42,299 nucleotides of DNA from CAJXZP01 sp963974475 (GCA_963974475.1 CAXBCR010000028.1:1-42299); one strand, 5' to 3'; positions 9,213-17,930 are shown, counted from the stretch's first letter. The notes: generated by a model from the letters alone, not told the origin. Translations and numbers: made by a program.

Positions 9213-12200
9213 ATGAAAAATATAATACTATCAATCATAGCGATACTAACGATGAGCTTTGGTGCATTTGCCCAAACTCCATACACCTTTAATTACCAAT
9301 CAGTGGTAAGAGATGCGAGCGGATTATTACTTGTAAATAAAAATGTGGGGGTGCAAATCACCCTTTTAAAAGGAAGTGCATCCGGTACCACAACCTATCA
9401 AGAAACCTTTAATATAAACACCAATGATTTTGCCTTGATTAACCTTCAAATAGGCTCAGGAACGGTGGTCTCGGGAAACATGAACACGATTGATTGGGCT
9501 AATGGGCCTTATTTTATGGAAGTGGCAATGGATTTTTCGGGTGGCAATACCTACGTAACTATGGGAGCTACCCAATTGGTGAGTGTACCGTATGCGCTGC
9601 ACTCAAAAACGGCAGAAAACACTTTTAGCGGGGATTACAATGACCTAAATAATTCGCCAATCAATGTGAGTTACTTTAATAATGACCAAGGTTATTTAAT
9701 GACCGAATTGGATGGAGATTCTACGAATGAAGTCCAAGCGCTGAGTCTAAGTAATGACACCATTTTTTTGAGTAACGGAGGATTTGTAAAACTACCTGTA
9801 TTATCTGTTGGATTTAATGGTCAGTACGCGAATTTACTAGGTGCTCCTACCAATGTAAGTTTCTTTACCAATGATTCGGGTTATTTAACCTCAGAAATGG
9901 ATGGTTCGATAACCAACGAAATTCAAACCATGACTTTTAGTAATGATTCTATTCACCTAACTAGTGGCGGAAATGTAGATTTAAGCGGGTATGATAATTC
10001 CGCAGCTATTGGCGTTAACGCGGCTAATATTGCGACTAACACCACCGGAATTTCTACCAACACAACAAATATTAGTACCAACACCGGAAATATTTCGACT
10101 AACGCTACAGGAGTATCTACCAACGCTGCTAGTATTGCAACCAATGCAACTGCAATCAGCACGAATACCACGGGAATTGCGACCAATGTATCTAGTATAA
10201 ATACAAATACCACAGGCATCGCAACCAACGCCACAGGCATAGGTACAAATAGTAGTTCAATTTCTTCGAACACTTCAACTATCGCCACAAATGCAAGCAA
10301 CATAGCCACAAACACTTCAGGTGTTGCCACCAATTCTACGGCCATTAGTTCCCATATAACAAATGATTTGGATACCGATAGTACCAATGAAATTCAAACG
10401 CTCAATTTAACAGGAACAACCCTTTCTTTATCCGGTGCAAACGCTGTAGATTTACAAGACGCATCCGTATGGGACACCAATTCTGTAGGCGCTTTTTATG
10501 ATAAAAAAGTGAGTATCGGAGGGACTCCCTTAACCAATAGAGCCTTGACTTTACACACGGACAGTTTAAACAGTGCAGGTATAATTCAATATGCCCGGTC
10601 TAATCAATTTAATTATATCGAATTCCAAAACAGAACCAATGGGAAGAGAATATCTGTCGGCATGTCGGATACCGGAAGTTATCAAGGTGCCTTTTCGATT
10701 GGAACAAATTCGGGAAGTGCATGGACAGACCCAATTATTGTGGCAATGGGGGCACCTACCAATTCAATACGAGTAAACAGTAATGGTAACGTAGGTTTTG
10801 GCATGGCTAACCCAGAAAATAGAATCCATGCGGTAGGAGACTCCGTAGTAATTGCAGGCTATTCTAACGCTCAACACACTAATAATTGGAGAAATGCAGG
10901 TGTATTTGGCGAGTCAAATACGACTTCAAACGCGGGTAGAGGAGTGGTTGGTCATGTAATAGGAGCCAATTATGGTCATGCCGTACGTGGTGAAGCTGAA
11001 ACGGATATGCAAAATCAAGGTCTATCCGGAATCGCACTTTCAAAACCTACTAATGGGAATAATCAATTTGGTGTTTATGGGGAGGCTCGTAAAGGCTGGG
11101 CTTCAACTAATTCAGGTACTGGAACGCATTGGGGTGGATACTTTTTATCTACGGGAGAAGGCGCCTTTAACGTAGGAGCATCCGGAGTTGCAAACACCCC
11201 TGGAACAGGAACCAACAGAGGTACTGCCGGATTGGCAAATAGTAATACCGCGTCCGATAATTTTGGAACTATTGGATTTGCTGTAGGAAGCATACCTGGA
11301 ACTAACCGAGGAGCTTACGGTCAAGCTTCGAATAGTACAGGAACTAATTACGGGGTTCATGGGGTAGCTACAGGTACAACGGGTGTTAACTCTACCGGTG
11401 TTTACGGTTTTACCGAAGGAAACACCGCGTACAATACAGGTGTAGATGGAACTGCACAAAGCACCGGGGCCACAAATATTGGGGTTGGCGGTTACGCTTA
11501 CGGAACCAATACCGGTGCAAACAAAAATTATGGTTTATATGCGTATGCGCAAAATGCAGACACCAATTATGGCGTCTACTCCACCGTGACAGCTGCCAAT
11601 AATGTAAATTATGGCGTTTATTCTACCGTAAGTGGCGGCACACTAAATAGCTACGCAATGTATGGCGAGAACACTTCTACCGAAGGAACCGCAAACACCG
11701 ACAACCACTACGGAGTGAGAGGAATTGCTAATGGAGTGAATACAAACGCACGGAATTGGGGAGTGAGTGGTTTAGCATCTGGTTCGGGACTTCAAAATAC
11801 AGCGGTTACTGGATACACCAATGGAACTGCCACCCATAGCTTAGGAATTCAAGGTACTGCAAATGGGACTGGAACCAATAATTATGCAGTGTATGGTAGT
11901 GCTGCGAACGGCACAAATAACTACGCAGGTTTTTTTGCTGGTAATGTTACTATTACCGGAAATCTGAATGTTACAGGTAGTATTGCCAAGGGTAGTGGTA
12001 CTTTTAAAATAGATCACCCAATTGACCCTGAAAACAAATATTTGGTGCATAGTTTTATGGAATCGCCCGATATGATGAATGTATATAGTGGCAATATTAC
12101 TACCGATGCGTACGGGTTTGCTACCGTTGATTTACCAACCTATTTTGAAGCCGCAAATAAAGATTACAGGTATCAACTTACAGTTATTGGTTCTTTTGCG

Positions 12201-12626
12201 CAAGCCATAATCAAACAAGAAATAGCGGGCAATAAGTTTGTAATTCAAACCAACGACCCCAACATAAAAGTGAGCTGGCAAGTTTCTGGAGTTCGTTCAG
12301 ATAAATATGCAAATGCACATCGAGTAATTCCAGAATTGGAGAAAACAAAAAAAGGAACATACCTACATCCTACCCTTTACGGCAAAAGCGAAGACAAGGG
12401 TGAAAATGCAGAAGCTAAAAAGCTAGGTACTACAGACGATAAATCCACAAATAACGATGGTTCTTCGTCTTCTAACACTGGCGAAGTGGAGAAACAAATA
12501 ATTCTAAAGAAAAAGGCAAAACAAGTAAAAACGAATCCTCAAATTGAATCGAATACGACACAAACCACTCAACATACAAAAATTAAAAAGGTGGAGAAAA
12601 AACCGGTAGTTGATACTAGAAGATAA
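9213..12626 (+). CDS. Trimeric-stalk, tail-fibre-like surface protein
   Basis: 1137 aa with a signal peptide (MKNIILSIIAILTMSFGAFA). Residues ~22-135 are an N-terminal domain typical of Bacteroidota tail-fibre-like exported proteins (NYQSVVRDASG, VPYALHSKTAE). Then come two NDQGYL/NDSGYLT...DLSGY units, 16 perfect heptads of the form xxIxTNx (residues 270-381, a predicted trimeric coiled coil), a head region, many GxYGxxxG repeats, and a conserved domain near residue 930 (FKIDHPIDPENKYLVHSF). The last ~100 residues are Lys-rich and low-complexity, with no T9SS signal. It resembles trimeric adhesins and phage fibres in architecture only. A terminator follows at 12649. Confidence 0.75.
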   Translation: MKNIILSIIAILTMSFGAFAQTPYTFNYQSVVRDASGLLLVNKNVGVQITLLKGSASGTTTYQETFNINTNDFALINLQIGSGTVVSGNMNTIDWANGPYFMEVAMDFSGGNTYVTMGATQLVSVPYALHSKTAENTFSGDYNDLNNSPINVSYFNNDQGYLMTELDGDSTNEVQALSLSNDTIFLSNGGFVKLPVLSVGFNGQYANLLGAPTNVSFFTNDSGYLTSEMDGSITNEIQTMTFSNDSIHLTSGGNVDLSGYDNSAAIGVNAANIATNTTGISTNTTNISTNTGNISTNATGVSTNAASIATNATAISTNTTGIATNVSSINTNTTGIATNATGIGTNSSSISSNTSTIATNASNIATNTSGVATNSTAISSHITNDLDTDSTNEIQTLNLTGTTLSLSGANAVDLQDASVWDTNSVGAFYDKKVSIGGTPLTNRALTLHTDSLNSAGIIQYARSNQFNYIEFQNRTNGKRISVGMSDTGSYQGAFSIGTNSGSAWTDPIIVAMGAPTNSIRVNSNGNVGFGMANPENRIHAVGDSVVIAGYSNAQHTNNWRNAGVFGESNTTSNAGRGVVGHVIGANYGHAVRGEAETDMQNQGLSGIALSKPTNGNNQFGVYGEARKGWASTNSGTGTHWGGYFLSTGEGAFNVGASGVANTPGTGTNRGTAGLANSNTASDNFGTIGFAVGSIPGTNRGAYGQASNSTGTNYGVHGVATGTTGVNSTGVYGFTEGNTAYNTGVDGTAQSTGATNIGVGGYAYGTNTGANKNYGLYAYAQNADTNYGVYSTVTAANNVNYGVYSTVSGGTLNSYAMYGENTSTEGTANTDNHYGVRGIANGVNTNARNWGVSGLASGSGLQNTAVTGYTNGTATHSLGIQGTANGTGTNNYAVYGSAANGTNNYAGFFAGNVTITGNLNVTGSIAKGSGTFKIDHPIDPENKYLVHSFMESPDMMNVYSGNITTDAYGFATVDLPTYFEAANKDYRYQLTVIGSFAQAIIKQEIAGNKFVIQTNDPNIKVSWQVSGVRSDKYANAHRVIPELEKTKKGTYLHPTLYGKSEDKGENAEAKKLGTTDDKSTNNDGSSSSNTGEVEKQIILKKKAKQVKTNPQIESNTTQTTQHTKIKKVEKKPVVDTRR
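10020..10355 (+). repeat. Sixteen 21-bp units encoding a heptad stalk
   Basis: Tandem 21-bp units each encode seven residues ending in TN (AANIATN, TTGISTN, TTNISTN and so on), 16 in register with no interruption. The DNA is diverged between units, but the amino-acid heptad (Ile/Val at one core position, Thr-Asn following) is strictly kept. This implies selection on a coiled-coil stalk; unit number could vary by slippage or recombination. Confidence 0.9.
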
Positions 12627-12648
12627 AACGTTTCTATTTGAAAGTATT

Positions 12649-12679
12649 AAGGTGGAGTTCTAACGAGCTTCACCTTTTT
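12649..12679 (+). terminator. Terminator after the stalk-protein gene
   Basis: AAGGTGGAG (12649-12657) pairs with CTTCACCTT (12668-12676), one G-T pair, followed by a T-run. It ends the 8734-12626 transcript before the convergent GH3 gene. Confidence 0.75.
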
Positions 12680-12691
12680 AATGGTTTTGGT

Positions 12692-14182
12692 TTACTCAAT
12701 AATCAGCAAATCAGCCAAATCACGGTCATTCGCCAATCGAGGAATTTTATTTTGCCCGCCTAGTTTGCCTTTGGCTTTCATCATGTTTTTAAACCCATCT
12801 TTGGGTACGGATGTCACCACCAAAGGTTTTAATACCGACCCGGTTATGAGATCTTTGTAATACGGGTTTTTAGATTGCAACACCGCATCCAATTTAAGTC
12901 GAAACGCATCCATATTTGCCGGAGGACTATCAAACTCAATAAACCATTCATGATACGGAAGTCCAGCTTTTGGGGCAATTTGCGGAGCTAGATGAAACTC
13001 TCTCACCTCCACATCAAACAACGGCATGATTTCTTTTAACGAGGATTCTACTTCTTCGGCAATTACATGTTCGCCAAAAGCAGAGGTAAAATGTTTGATT
13101 CGACCCGTTACCACAATCCGGTACGGATTATCATTTACAAATTTCACGGTATCGCCAATATTGTACCCCCAAAGTCCGGCATTGGTAGATAAAATCAATA
13201 CGTAATTCACTCCCAATTCCACCTCATCCAACATGATACGTGACGGATTTTCATCATGAAATTCAGACACCGGAATAAATTCAAAAAAGATGCCCGCATT
13301 CACATTCAGTAATAATCCCTCTTCGGTTTGAGAATCTTGAAAAGCAATAAATCCTTCGCTAGCAGGATAGGTTTCAACACTCGGAATTTCTTTTCCAATA
13401 AGTCGCTTAAAAATGGCTTCGTAGGGTTGAAAATTGACTCCTCCGTGCACAAACAGACTAAAATTAGGGAATATTTCTGCGACCGTTTTTTTGTCCGATT
13501 TTTCGATTAACCGCTCAAAATACATTTGCACCCAAGATGGAATTCCGCTGATTAAGCGCATGTCTTCCGCGGTGGTTTCATCCACAATGGCGTCTACCTT
13601 GGTTTCCCAATCTTCTATCCTATTGGTTTCCCAACTTGGCAAGCGATTTTTTTGCAAGTAACCCGGCACCCAATGTGCGGTAATTCCTGATAAGCGACCT
13701 AGCGGCACCCCATTCAAATCGGTTAATTCTGGACTTCCCTGAAGGAAAATCATTTTGCCATTTATAAAATCAGATTTACCCGTTTCATCCACGTAGCAGA
13801 GCAAAGCCAATTTGGCTGCATCCACATGATGACGCACAGATTCTTTAGAAATGGGGATGTATTTTGCCCCGGAGGTAGTACCTGAAGTTTTGCAAAAATA
13901 GGCTGGTCGACCAGGCCAAGTAATATTCTCCGCTCCTGCTACCACTTGGTCTATATACGAACGCATACCCTCGTAATCACGAATAGGCACATGTTTTTTA
14001 AAATCTTCGTAAGTCGAAATTTCTGTAAAATTATGTGCTTTTCCAAAAACAGTATTTTGCGCTTGGGCTACTAAATCTGTCCGTGTTTTGTGCTGCCAAA
14101 GCAAGGGTTCAGAAACGGTTTTACGTAACTTATCCACTAATAATTTGGCATATATTTTTCCTGCGGCAGATTTTAAGCTCAT
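12692..14182 (-). CDS. GH3 auxin-responsive promoter family protein (acyl-adenylating)
   Basis: 496 aa, full length for bacterial GH3 proteins. These belong to the ANL adenylating superfamily; plant members conjugate acyl acids to amino acids, while bacterial substrates are mostly unknown. The ATP-binding P-loop motif CKTSGTTSGAKYIP is at residues ~97-110; YPASEGFIA and the YNIGDTVKF hinge motif follow. The C-terminal domain ends KLGGQNKIPRLANDRDLADLLIIE. The start is supported by a TAGATTTG promoter box at 14188-14195, only five bases before the ATG. The last ~85 bp share a 63-bp identical tract with the remnant at 8485, and the final six codons differ from the remnant's. It sits downstream of marC in the same direction. 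Confidence 0.9.
   Translation of the reverse strand: MSLKSAAGKIYAKLLVDKLRKTVSEPLLWQHKTRTDLVAQAQNTVFGKAHNFTEISTYEDFKKHVPIRDYEGMRSYIDQVVAGAENITWPGRPAYFCKTSGTTSGAKYIPISKESVRHHVDAAKLALLCYVDETGKSDFINGKMIFLQGSPELTDLNGVPLGRLSGITAHWVPGYLQKNRLPSWETNRIEDWETKVDAIVDETTAEDMRLISGIPSWVQMYFERLIEKSDKKTVAEIFPNFSLFVHGGVNFQPYEAIFKRLIGKEIPSVETYPASEGFIAFQDSQTEEGLLLNVNAGIFFEFIPVSEFHDENPSRIMLDEVELGVNYVLILSTNAGLWGYNIGDTVKFVNDNPYRIVVTGRIKHFTSAFGEHVIAEEVESSLKEIMPLFDVEVREFHLAPQIAPKAGLPYHEWFIEFDSPPANMDAFRLKLDAVLQSKNPYYKDLITGSVLKPLVVTSVPKDGFKNMMKAKGKLGGQNKIPRLANDRDLADLLIIE
12714..12776. repeat. 63-bp direct repeat, right copy (inside GH3)
   Basis: The copy of 8513-8575 located in the intact GH3 coding sequence, ending seven codons before its stop (stop not counted). 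Recombination between the copies would delete the T9SS/stalk module and leave a GH3 gene ending AGLLEKFMV. Confidence 0.95.
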
Positions 14183-14201
14183 AGCGACAAATCTACAACA
14201 G

Positions 14202-14783
14202 TTATTGATTCAATAACACCGGAATATTACTAGCAAATAGTTTTACGGCTATGGCTAAAAGCACCACCCCAAACACCTTTCTAATAATGGTAATTCCGTT
14301 AGGGCCGATAAGCTTTTCAATTTTTTCGGACAGTTTTAATACGATATAAACAATTAGAATGTTTAACATGATAGCCACCACAATGTTTACTGGTGCATAT
14401 TCCGAACGCAGGGATAAGATGGTGGTTAACGAGCCTGCGCCTGCAATTAATGGAAACGCAAGTGGAAAAACAGCTGCCGATGCGGGCACATCATCTTTAA
14501 AAATCTCCACCCCGAGCACCATTTCTAGAGCTAAAGCGAACAATACAAAAGCGCCCGCTACCGCAAATGAGTACACGTCAATACCAATGATATGTAGAAT
14601 ACTTTCACCTACAAATACGAAGGCAATCATAATAATAGCCGACACTATACTCGCTTTAGCGGATTGAATATGGCCTACTTTTTTACGTAAATCAATGATT
14701 AATGGAATGGAACCGGTGATATCTACTACCGCAAACAAAATCATGGCGGCTGGTAATATTTCTTTAAAATCTAATCCCCACAT
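14202..14783 (-). CDS. MarC family integral membrane protein
   Basis: 193 aa, close to the usual ~200 of the MarC/UPF0056 family. It has about six hydrophobic segments, with the family signatures DITGSIPLIIDL near residue 25 and FPLAFPLIAGAGSLTTILSL near residue 107. It acts in the inner membrane; the transported substrate is not established for the family, and the former link to multiple antibiotic resistance has been withdrawn. It is 19 bp upstream of GH3 on the same strand, so they may share a transcript, although GH3 has its own promoter-like box. Confidence 0.9.
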   Translation of the reverse strand: MWGLDFKEILPAAMILFAVVDITGSIPLIIDLRKKVGHIQSAKASIVSAIIMIAFVFVGESILHIIGIDVYSFAVAGAFVLFALALEMVLGVEIFKDDVPASAAVFPLAFPLIAGAGSLTTILSLRSEYAPVNIVVAIMLNILIVYIVLKLSEKIEKLIGPNGITIIRKVFGVVLLAIAVKLFASNIPVLLNQ

Positions 14784-14837
14784 AGCGGAATACTTAAAAA
14801 TTTAAACTGATTGATTGAAAGTGATTGGCTGGTGAAA

Positions 14838-15404
14838 TTACGCTTTTAAAACGTTTTCAATTACCGATGGAAAATATTTGTGTTCAAGTACATGAATATT
14901 TGACGCCAATGAATCGGCTGTATCCGTACTAGAAATGGCACATTTATATTGCGCAATAATAGCTCCGTCATCATACTGTTCATTCACATAATGAATGGTG
15001 ATTCCGCTTTCGGTATCTCCTGCGGCAATAACGGCTTGATGAACGCGGTCGCCATACATTCCTTTGCCTCCGTAATTGGGCAAAAGCGCTGGGTGAATAT
15101 TGATGATTTTATTAGGAAATGCGTGCACCATGTTTTGAGGCACCAACCAAAGAAACCCTGCCAAAACGACTAAATCAATGGCATTCTCTTTCAAAATAGT
15201 CACAATCACATCGGATTTTGAAAATTCCTCCCGATTAAAAACACGAACCGGAACATTAAAGTTTTTGGTTCGATTAATCACTCCAGCTTCGGCATTATTA
15301 ACCAAAACCAAACTTACATGTACATCTGTGCTAGCTTCAAAATGCTCCATTATTTTTTGCGCGTTTGTACCCGAACCGGAAGCGAATATTGCTATGTTTT
15401 TCAT
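14838..15404 (-). CDS. purN: Phosphoribosylglycinamide formyltransferase
   Basis: Transfers the formyl group of 10-formyl-THF to GAR in purine synthesis. At 188 aa it is the standard single-domain form. It shows the N-terminal FASGSGTNAQKI phosphate loop and the catalytic residues Asn102 and His104 in INIHPALLPNYGGKGM; the Asp of the active site is at about 145 in NEQYDDGAI. A good promoter (TTG, 18 bp, TAATTTTG) lies just upstream. It is divergent in neither direction and appears monocistronic. Confidence 0.96.
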   Translation of the reverse strand: MKNIAIFASGSGTNAQKIMEHFEASTDVHVSLVLVNNAEAGVINRTKNFNVPVRVFNREEFSKSDVIVTILKENAIDLVVLAGFLWLVPQNMVHAFPNKIINIHPALLPNYGGKGMYGDRVHQAVIAAGDTESGITIHYVNEQYDDGAIIAQYKCAISSTDTADSLASNIHVLEHKYFPSVIENVLKA

Positions 15405-15429
15405 AAATCAATTCCTTTATTAGCGGCTG

Positions 15430-15458
15430 CAAAATTAGGCATATTAGGTGTTTGGCAA
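15430..15458 (-). promoter_or_regulatory. Promoter of purN
   Basis: On the minus strand TTG (15456-15458) and TAATTTTG (15430-15437) are separated by 18 bp, a close match to the Bacteroidota consensus, 25 bp ahead of the purN start. Confidence 0.7.
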
Positions 15459-15557
15459 TCAATTATTCAATATTGTTAGAATAATTTTAGTCCCCCGAAC
15501 AATTTATTTTGAAACATGGTAAAGCCTTGAAAACAGGATATTGACTAGCCTACCAAA

Positions 15558-16658
15558 TTAATCTTCTTGCATAAGACCTTTTAACTCTTCAGCAGTTGGT
15601 AAAGCGTTTTTAAACTCCTCTGGTAATACCGTTGATGTTTTAAACACAGATACACCCATTGGCTTATTAAAATCTCTAAAACTATATTCAACTTTGTTAT
15701 CGTCCTTTTCCTTACACAGAATAATTCCAATGGATGGATTTTCGTGAGGCTGTTTAACTAAATCATCTAATGCAGAAAGATAGAAATTCATTTTCCCAAC
15801 ATATTCCGGTTTAAACTTCCCTTTCTTTAGTTCGAATGCGACAAGTGATTGTAAGCCCCTATGAAAAAACAATAAATCTATAAAATATTCATCTTCAATG
15901 ATTTTTAATCTGTATTGATTCCCCATAAAAGTGAAATCGTTACCCAACGACATCAAAAATTTTTTTATGTTTTGTACAATTTCAAGTTCCAATACTCTTT
16001 CATCCATTTCTTCATCACCATCTTCTACATTAACAAAATCTAATAGATACTGATCCTTGAAAGCGTGCATGGCTTTGTTTGATAAAGAATTGTTTAGCGT
16101 ATTCTTGAAATTGTTTGGTAATTTCTCCTCCTGTAAATGACTTTGATTCTTCAGCTCAATTCTGAGCTGTTTTACCGTCCAGAATTGTTGTGATGTTTGT
16201 TTGATGTAATACCATTGATGTTCTTCTGCTTTAATTTTCTGAATAATTTCATAATGATGGGTAAATGACACAGATATAAAACTATCAACATCGACACTAT
16301 TCATTTTGCTGGTTCCTGTCGATCTAACTAAACCATGGTCACTTTCTAAATTTCTCGTTGCTGACGAGAAATTTAGTTCCCAATGCTTCCAATTATTATA
16401 AAACTGCCTCATTTTGTAAATATTCTTACCCGAAAAGCCCCTTAGACCAGGAAGTTCTTGTTGTAACTGATTTGATATGACATCCATTACATTAGTCCCC
16501 CATTTCTTTTTGGTAAATTGGTCATCTACCATTTTCCCAATATTAAAATAGAGTTTCAACGACTCTGCATTAGCAACCTTTGCAACAATGTACCTACTCG
16601 CAATTATTTGTTGCTTTAATTCTTTAATAAAACTTGATGAAATTTTTAAATCGGTCAT
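15558..16658 (-). CDS. YhcG-family PD-(D/E)XK nuclease (DUF1016)
   Basis: 366 aa. The N-terminal half (residues ~10-170) matches the DUF1016 N-terminal helical domain (SRYIVAKVANAESLKLYFNIG, GFSGKNIYKMRQFY, YYIKQTSQQFW). The C-terminal part carries the nuclease core: Asp261 in DEYFIDLLFFHRGLQ and Glu276-x-Lys278 in VAFELKKGKF, followed by YVGKMNFYLSALD. YhcG proteins are linked in the literature to DNA processing and often lie in defence or accessory regions; no methylase or specificity gene is present here. The coding sequence contains a perfect 12-bp inverted repeat at 16346-16376, encoding an inserted-looking LNFSSATRNLES stretch in the linker. It borders the duplicated queA tail. Confidence 0.9.
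   Translation of the reverse strand: MTDLKISSSFIKELKQQIIASRYIVAKVANAESLKLYFNIGKMVDDQFTKKKWGTNVMDVISNQLQQELPGLRGFSGKNIYKMRQFYNNWKHWELNFSSATRNLESDHGLVRSTGTSKMNSVDVDSFISVSFTHHYEIIQKIKAEEHQWYYIKQTSQQFWTVKQLRIELKNQSHLQEEKLPNNFKNTLNNSLSNKAMHAFKDQYLLDFVNVEDGDEEMDERVLELEIVQNIKKFLMSLGNDFTFMGNQYRLKIIEDEYFIDLLFFHRGLQSLVAFELKKGKFKPEYVGKMNFYLSALDDLVKQPHENPSIGIILCKEKDDNKVEYSFRDFNKPMGVSVFKTSTVLPEEFKNALPTAEELKGLMQED
16346..16376. repeat. Inverted repeat inside the YhcG gene
   Basis: CTAAATTTCTCG (16346-16357) and CGAGAAATTTAG (16365-16376) are perfect reverse complements around the 7-base loop TTGCTGA. The stem lies wholly in coding sequence at residues ~95-105, between the conserved N-terminal motif and the rest of the protein, and does not break the frame. 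Confidence 0.8.
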
Positions 16659-17046
16659 GTTTATAGTCTGTTAACCCGGTTGTGTATGGGATAAAATAAA
16701 TTCAGCACAATATTGCTGATTAGTTGCTCAAATTTAGGTCTTTCGGAAGTAATTTAAAAGTTGCTTCGCCCTAAAACTGCAAATAATTAGAATCCCCGTA
16801 GCTCAAAAACCGAAAGTATATCAGCAATCTCCATAAAGGCAAATTAATTAATTTACTGATATCAGGCACTTTAATGGTTTTAGAATGAAATCACTTTAAT
16901 GTATTTGCAATATATATCACAAAAAATTTGCACAATTCATTTTTTTTTTTTGATTTGCCTAGAACTTGAAAATAAATGCTAGCTTTTTTCTTTTCCGCGA
17001 CAACCGAAAAGCGTACGAGTAGGTAACAATTCTAAATACCCATCAA
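16659..17046. other. Intergenic region at the left edge of the Cys-rich cassette
   Basis: Contains the YhcG upstream region, the displaced queA tail (16771-16816), and an imperfect inverted repeat directly next to it (ATATCAGCAAT at 16818-16828 and ATTTACTGATAT at 16851-16862). Further right there is a run of twelve T at 16940-16951 and otherwise AT-rich DNA leading to the lipoprotein gene. No further coding frame is visible. Confidence 0.6.
16771..16816 (-). pseudogene. Displaced duplicate of the queA 3' end
   Basis: On the minus strand this encodes FRFLSYGDSNYLQF with a stop, the same terminus as the intact queA (FRFLSYGDSNYLRF). Aligned to 18490-18535 it has 5 mismatches in 46 bp, and similarity fades immediately on both sides. 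Only the tail is present; there is no queA body. It lies 1.7 kb left of queA in the same orientation, with the three-gene cassette between. Confidence 0.85.
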
Positions 17047-17715
17047 ATGAACAACATTAAAAATATAATCTTAATTACTGTAGCAGTTACACTTTTCGCC
17101 TCATGTGAAAAGGTAAATACAAATAATACTTCAACTCCAATAAAAAATAATACGTTAGATTTATCCCTTTTTGAAACCAAAATACAATCTTCTGACGATT
17201 ATATCTCATTGATCAATAATTTAAAATACTTGCCTAATCAAGGTAACAGTAGATCGGATTCAATTTCCTTATTCTTAAATAACGAAGTTAATTGGTCTTC
17301 GCCTCTTTTACAAACAAATGCGGATGGCAGTTATATTGTATTATATAATGTGTACTCAGGAGATGGTTCTTTGAAAGGGAATTTGGTTTCTGTTAATGCT
17401 AATGGTTTGACGAGAACCTTTTATGAATCTTTTAACGAATTAGATGTCACGGTTGGGGGTAATATTAACCTATATTATAAAAACATGGAAAGCAAATTTA
17501 CAATGAAAATAAGTGTTGTGGAGGGGAAATTCCTTGAGGGTGATGTAGATGTCCCTATTGGGGTTGCTCAAACATGGTGGGGTTGCACGACCGATTGTTA
17601 TAAAACGGCTAAAGATGCTTGCGATGGGAATGGGGAATGTAAATTTCTGTGTGATATGCTTGGCAACATCTGTGTTGTTGAAATATTTGTTGCTTGCGGA
17701 GTCAATTGTATTTAA
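17047..17715 (+). CDS. Lipoprotein with eight-cysteine C-terminal peptide
   Basis: 222 aa, family not recognised. The N-terminus is a lipoprotein signal (hydrophobic stretch, then LFASC with Cys20 as the lipidated residue). Residues ~21-170 are a soluble, beta-prone, Asn/Ser-rich domain with no cysteine. The last ~43 residues from Cys180 hold eight cysteines in the pattern C-x3-C-x7-C-x5-C-x3-C-x6-C-x7-C-x3-C-x, ending one residue after the last Cys. A long N-terminal domain with a compact Cys-rich tail recalls precursors of disulfide-rich bacteriocins such as halocin C8, but this is resemblance in layout only. First gene of a tight plus-strand cassette with a PLDc_N-like membrane protein and a thioredoxin; all three are visibly AT-rich. 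Confidence 0.7.
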   Translation: MNNIKNIILITVAVTLFASCEKVNTNNTSTPIKNNTLDLSLFETKIQSSDDYISLINNLKYLPNQGNSRSDSISLFLNNEVNWSSPLLQTNADGSYIVLYNVYSGDGSLKGNLVSVNANGLTRTFYESFNELDVTVGGNINLYYKNMESKFTMKISVVEGKFLEGDVDVPIGVAQTWWGCTTDCYKTAKDACDGNGECKFLCDMLGNICVVEIFVACGVNCI

Positions 17716-17729
17716 TATCTTTGAGAACT

Positions 17730-17927
17730 ATGAACGAGATTATTGGAATATTATTTATAGGTTTAATACTAATGTTATGGTTAATTGTAATTATTGATTT
17801 AATAATAAATTTCAAGACGCTAAACTTACGACCAGTTTATAGGTTCATCTTAATAATAATCCCAGTATTTGGTCCAATAATTTATTTATCAACAAAGAAA
17901 AGGGAGGGTAACTCTTCCCTTTATTAA
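17730..17927 (+). CDS. PLDc_N-like mini-membrane protein
   Basis: 65 aa from the ATG at 17730 (an in-frame TTG at 17694 would overlap the previous gene and is less likely). Two transmembrane helices: IIGILFIGLILMLWLIVIID, then after a short loop (NFKTLNLRPVYRF) a second one, ILIIIPVFGPIIYLS, followed by a basic tail. This matches the PLDc_N layout (two helices, the second ending with P-x-x-GP-I-x-Y). Such mini-proteins are of unknown function and some occur next to antimicrobial-peptide genes; an immunity or tethering role here is inference. It begins 14 bp after the lipoprotein stop and ends 3 bp before the thioredoxin start. Confidence 0.7.
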   Translation: MNEIIGILFIGLILMLWLIVIIDLIINFKTLNLRPVYRFILIIIPVFGPIIYLSTKKREGNSSLY

Positions 17928-17930
17928 CTT

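Noticed and set aside
9953..10387. Long open frame antisense to the heptad stalk, rich in Val/Ala/Leu
   Set aside because: It arises from the 21-bp repeat on the other strand; it has no start context or family match.
15558..16658. YhcG nuclease as part of a restriction-modification or other known defence system
   Set aside because: No methylase, specificity subunit, helicase or other defence gene is present nearby.
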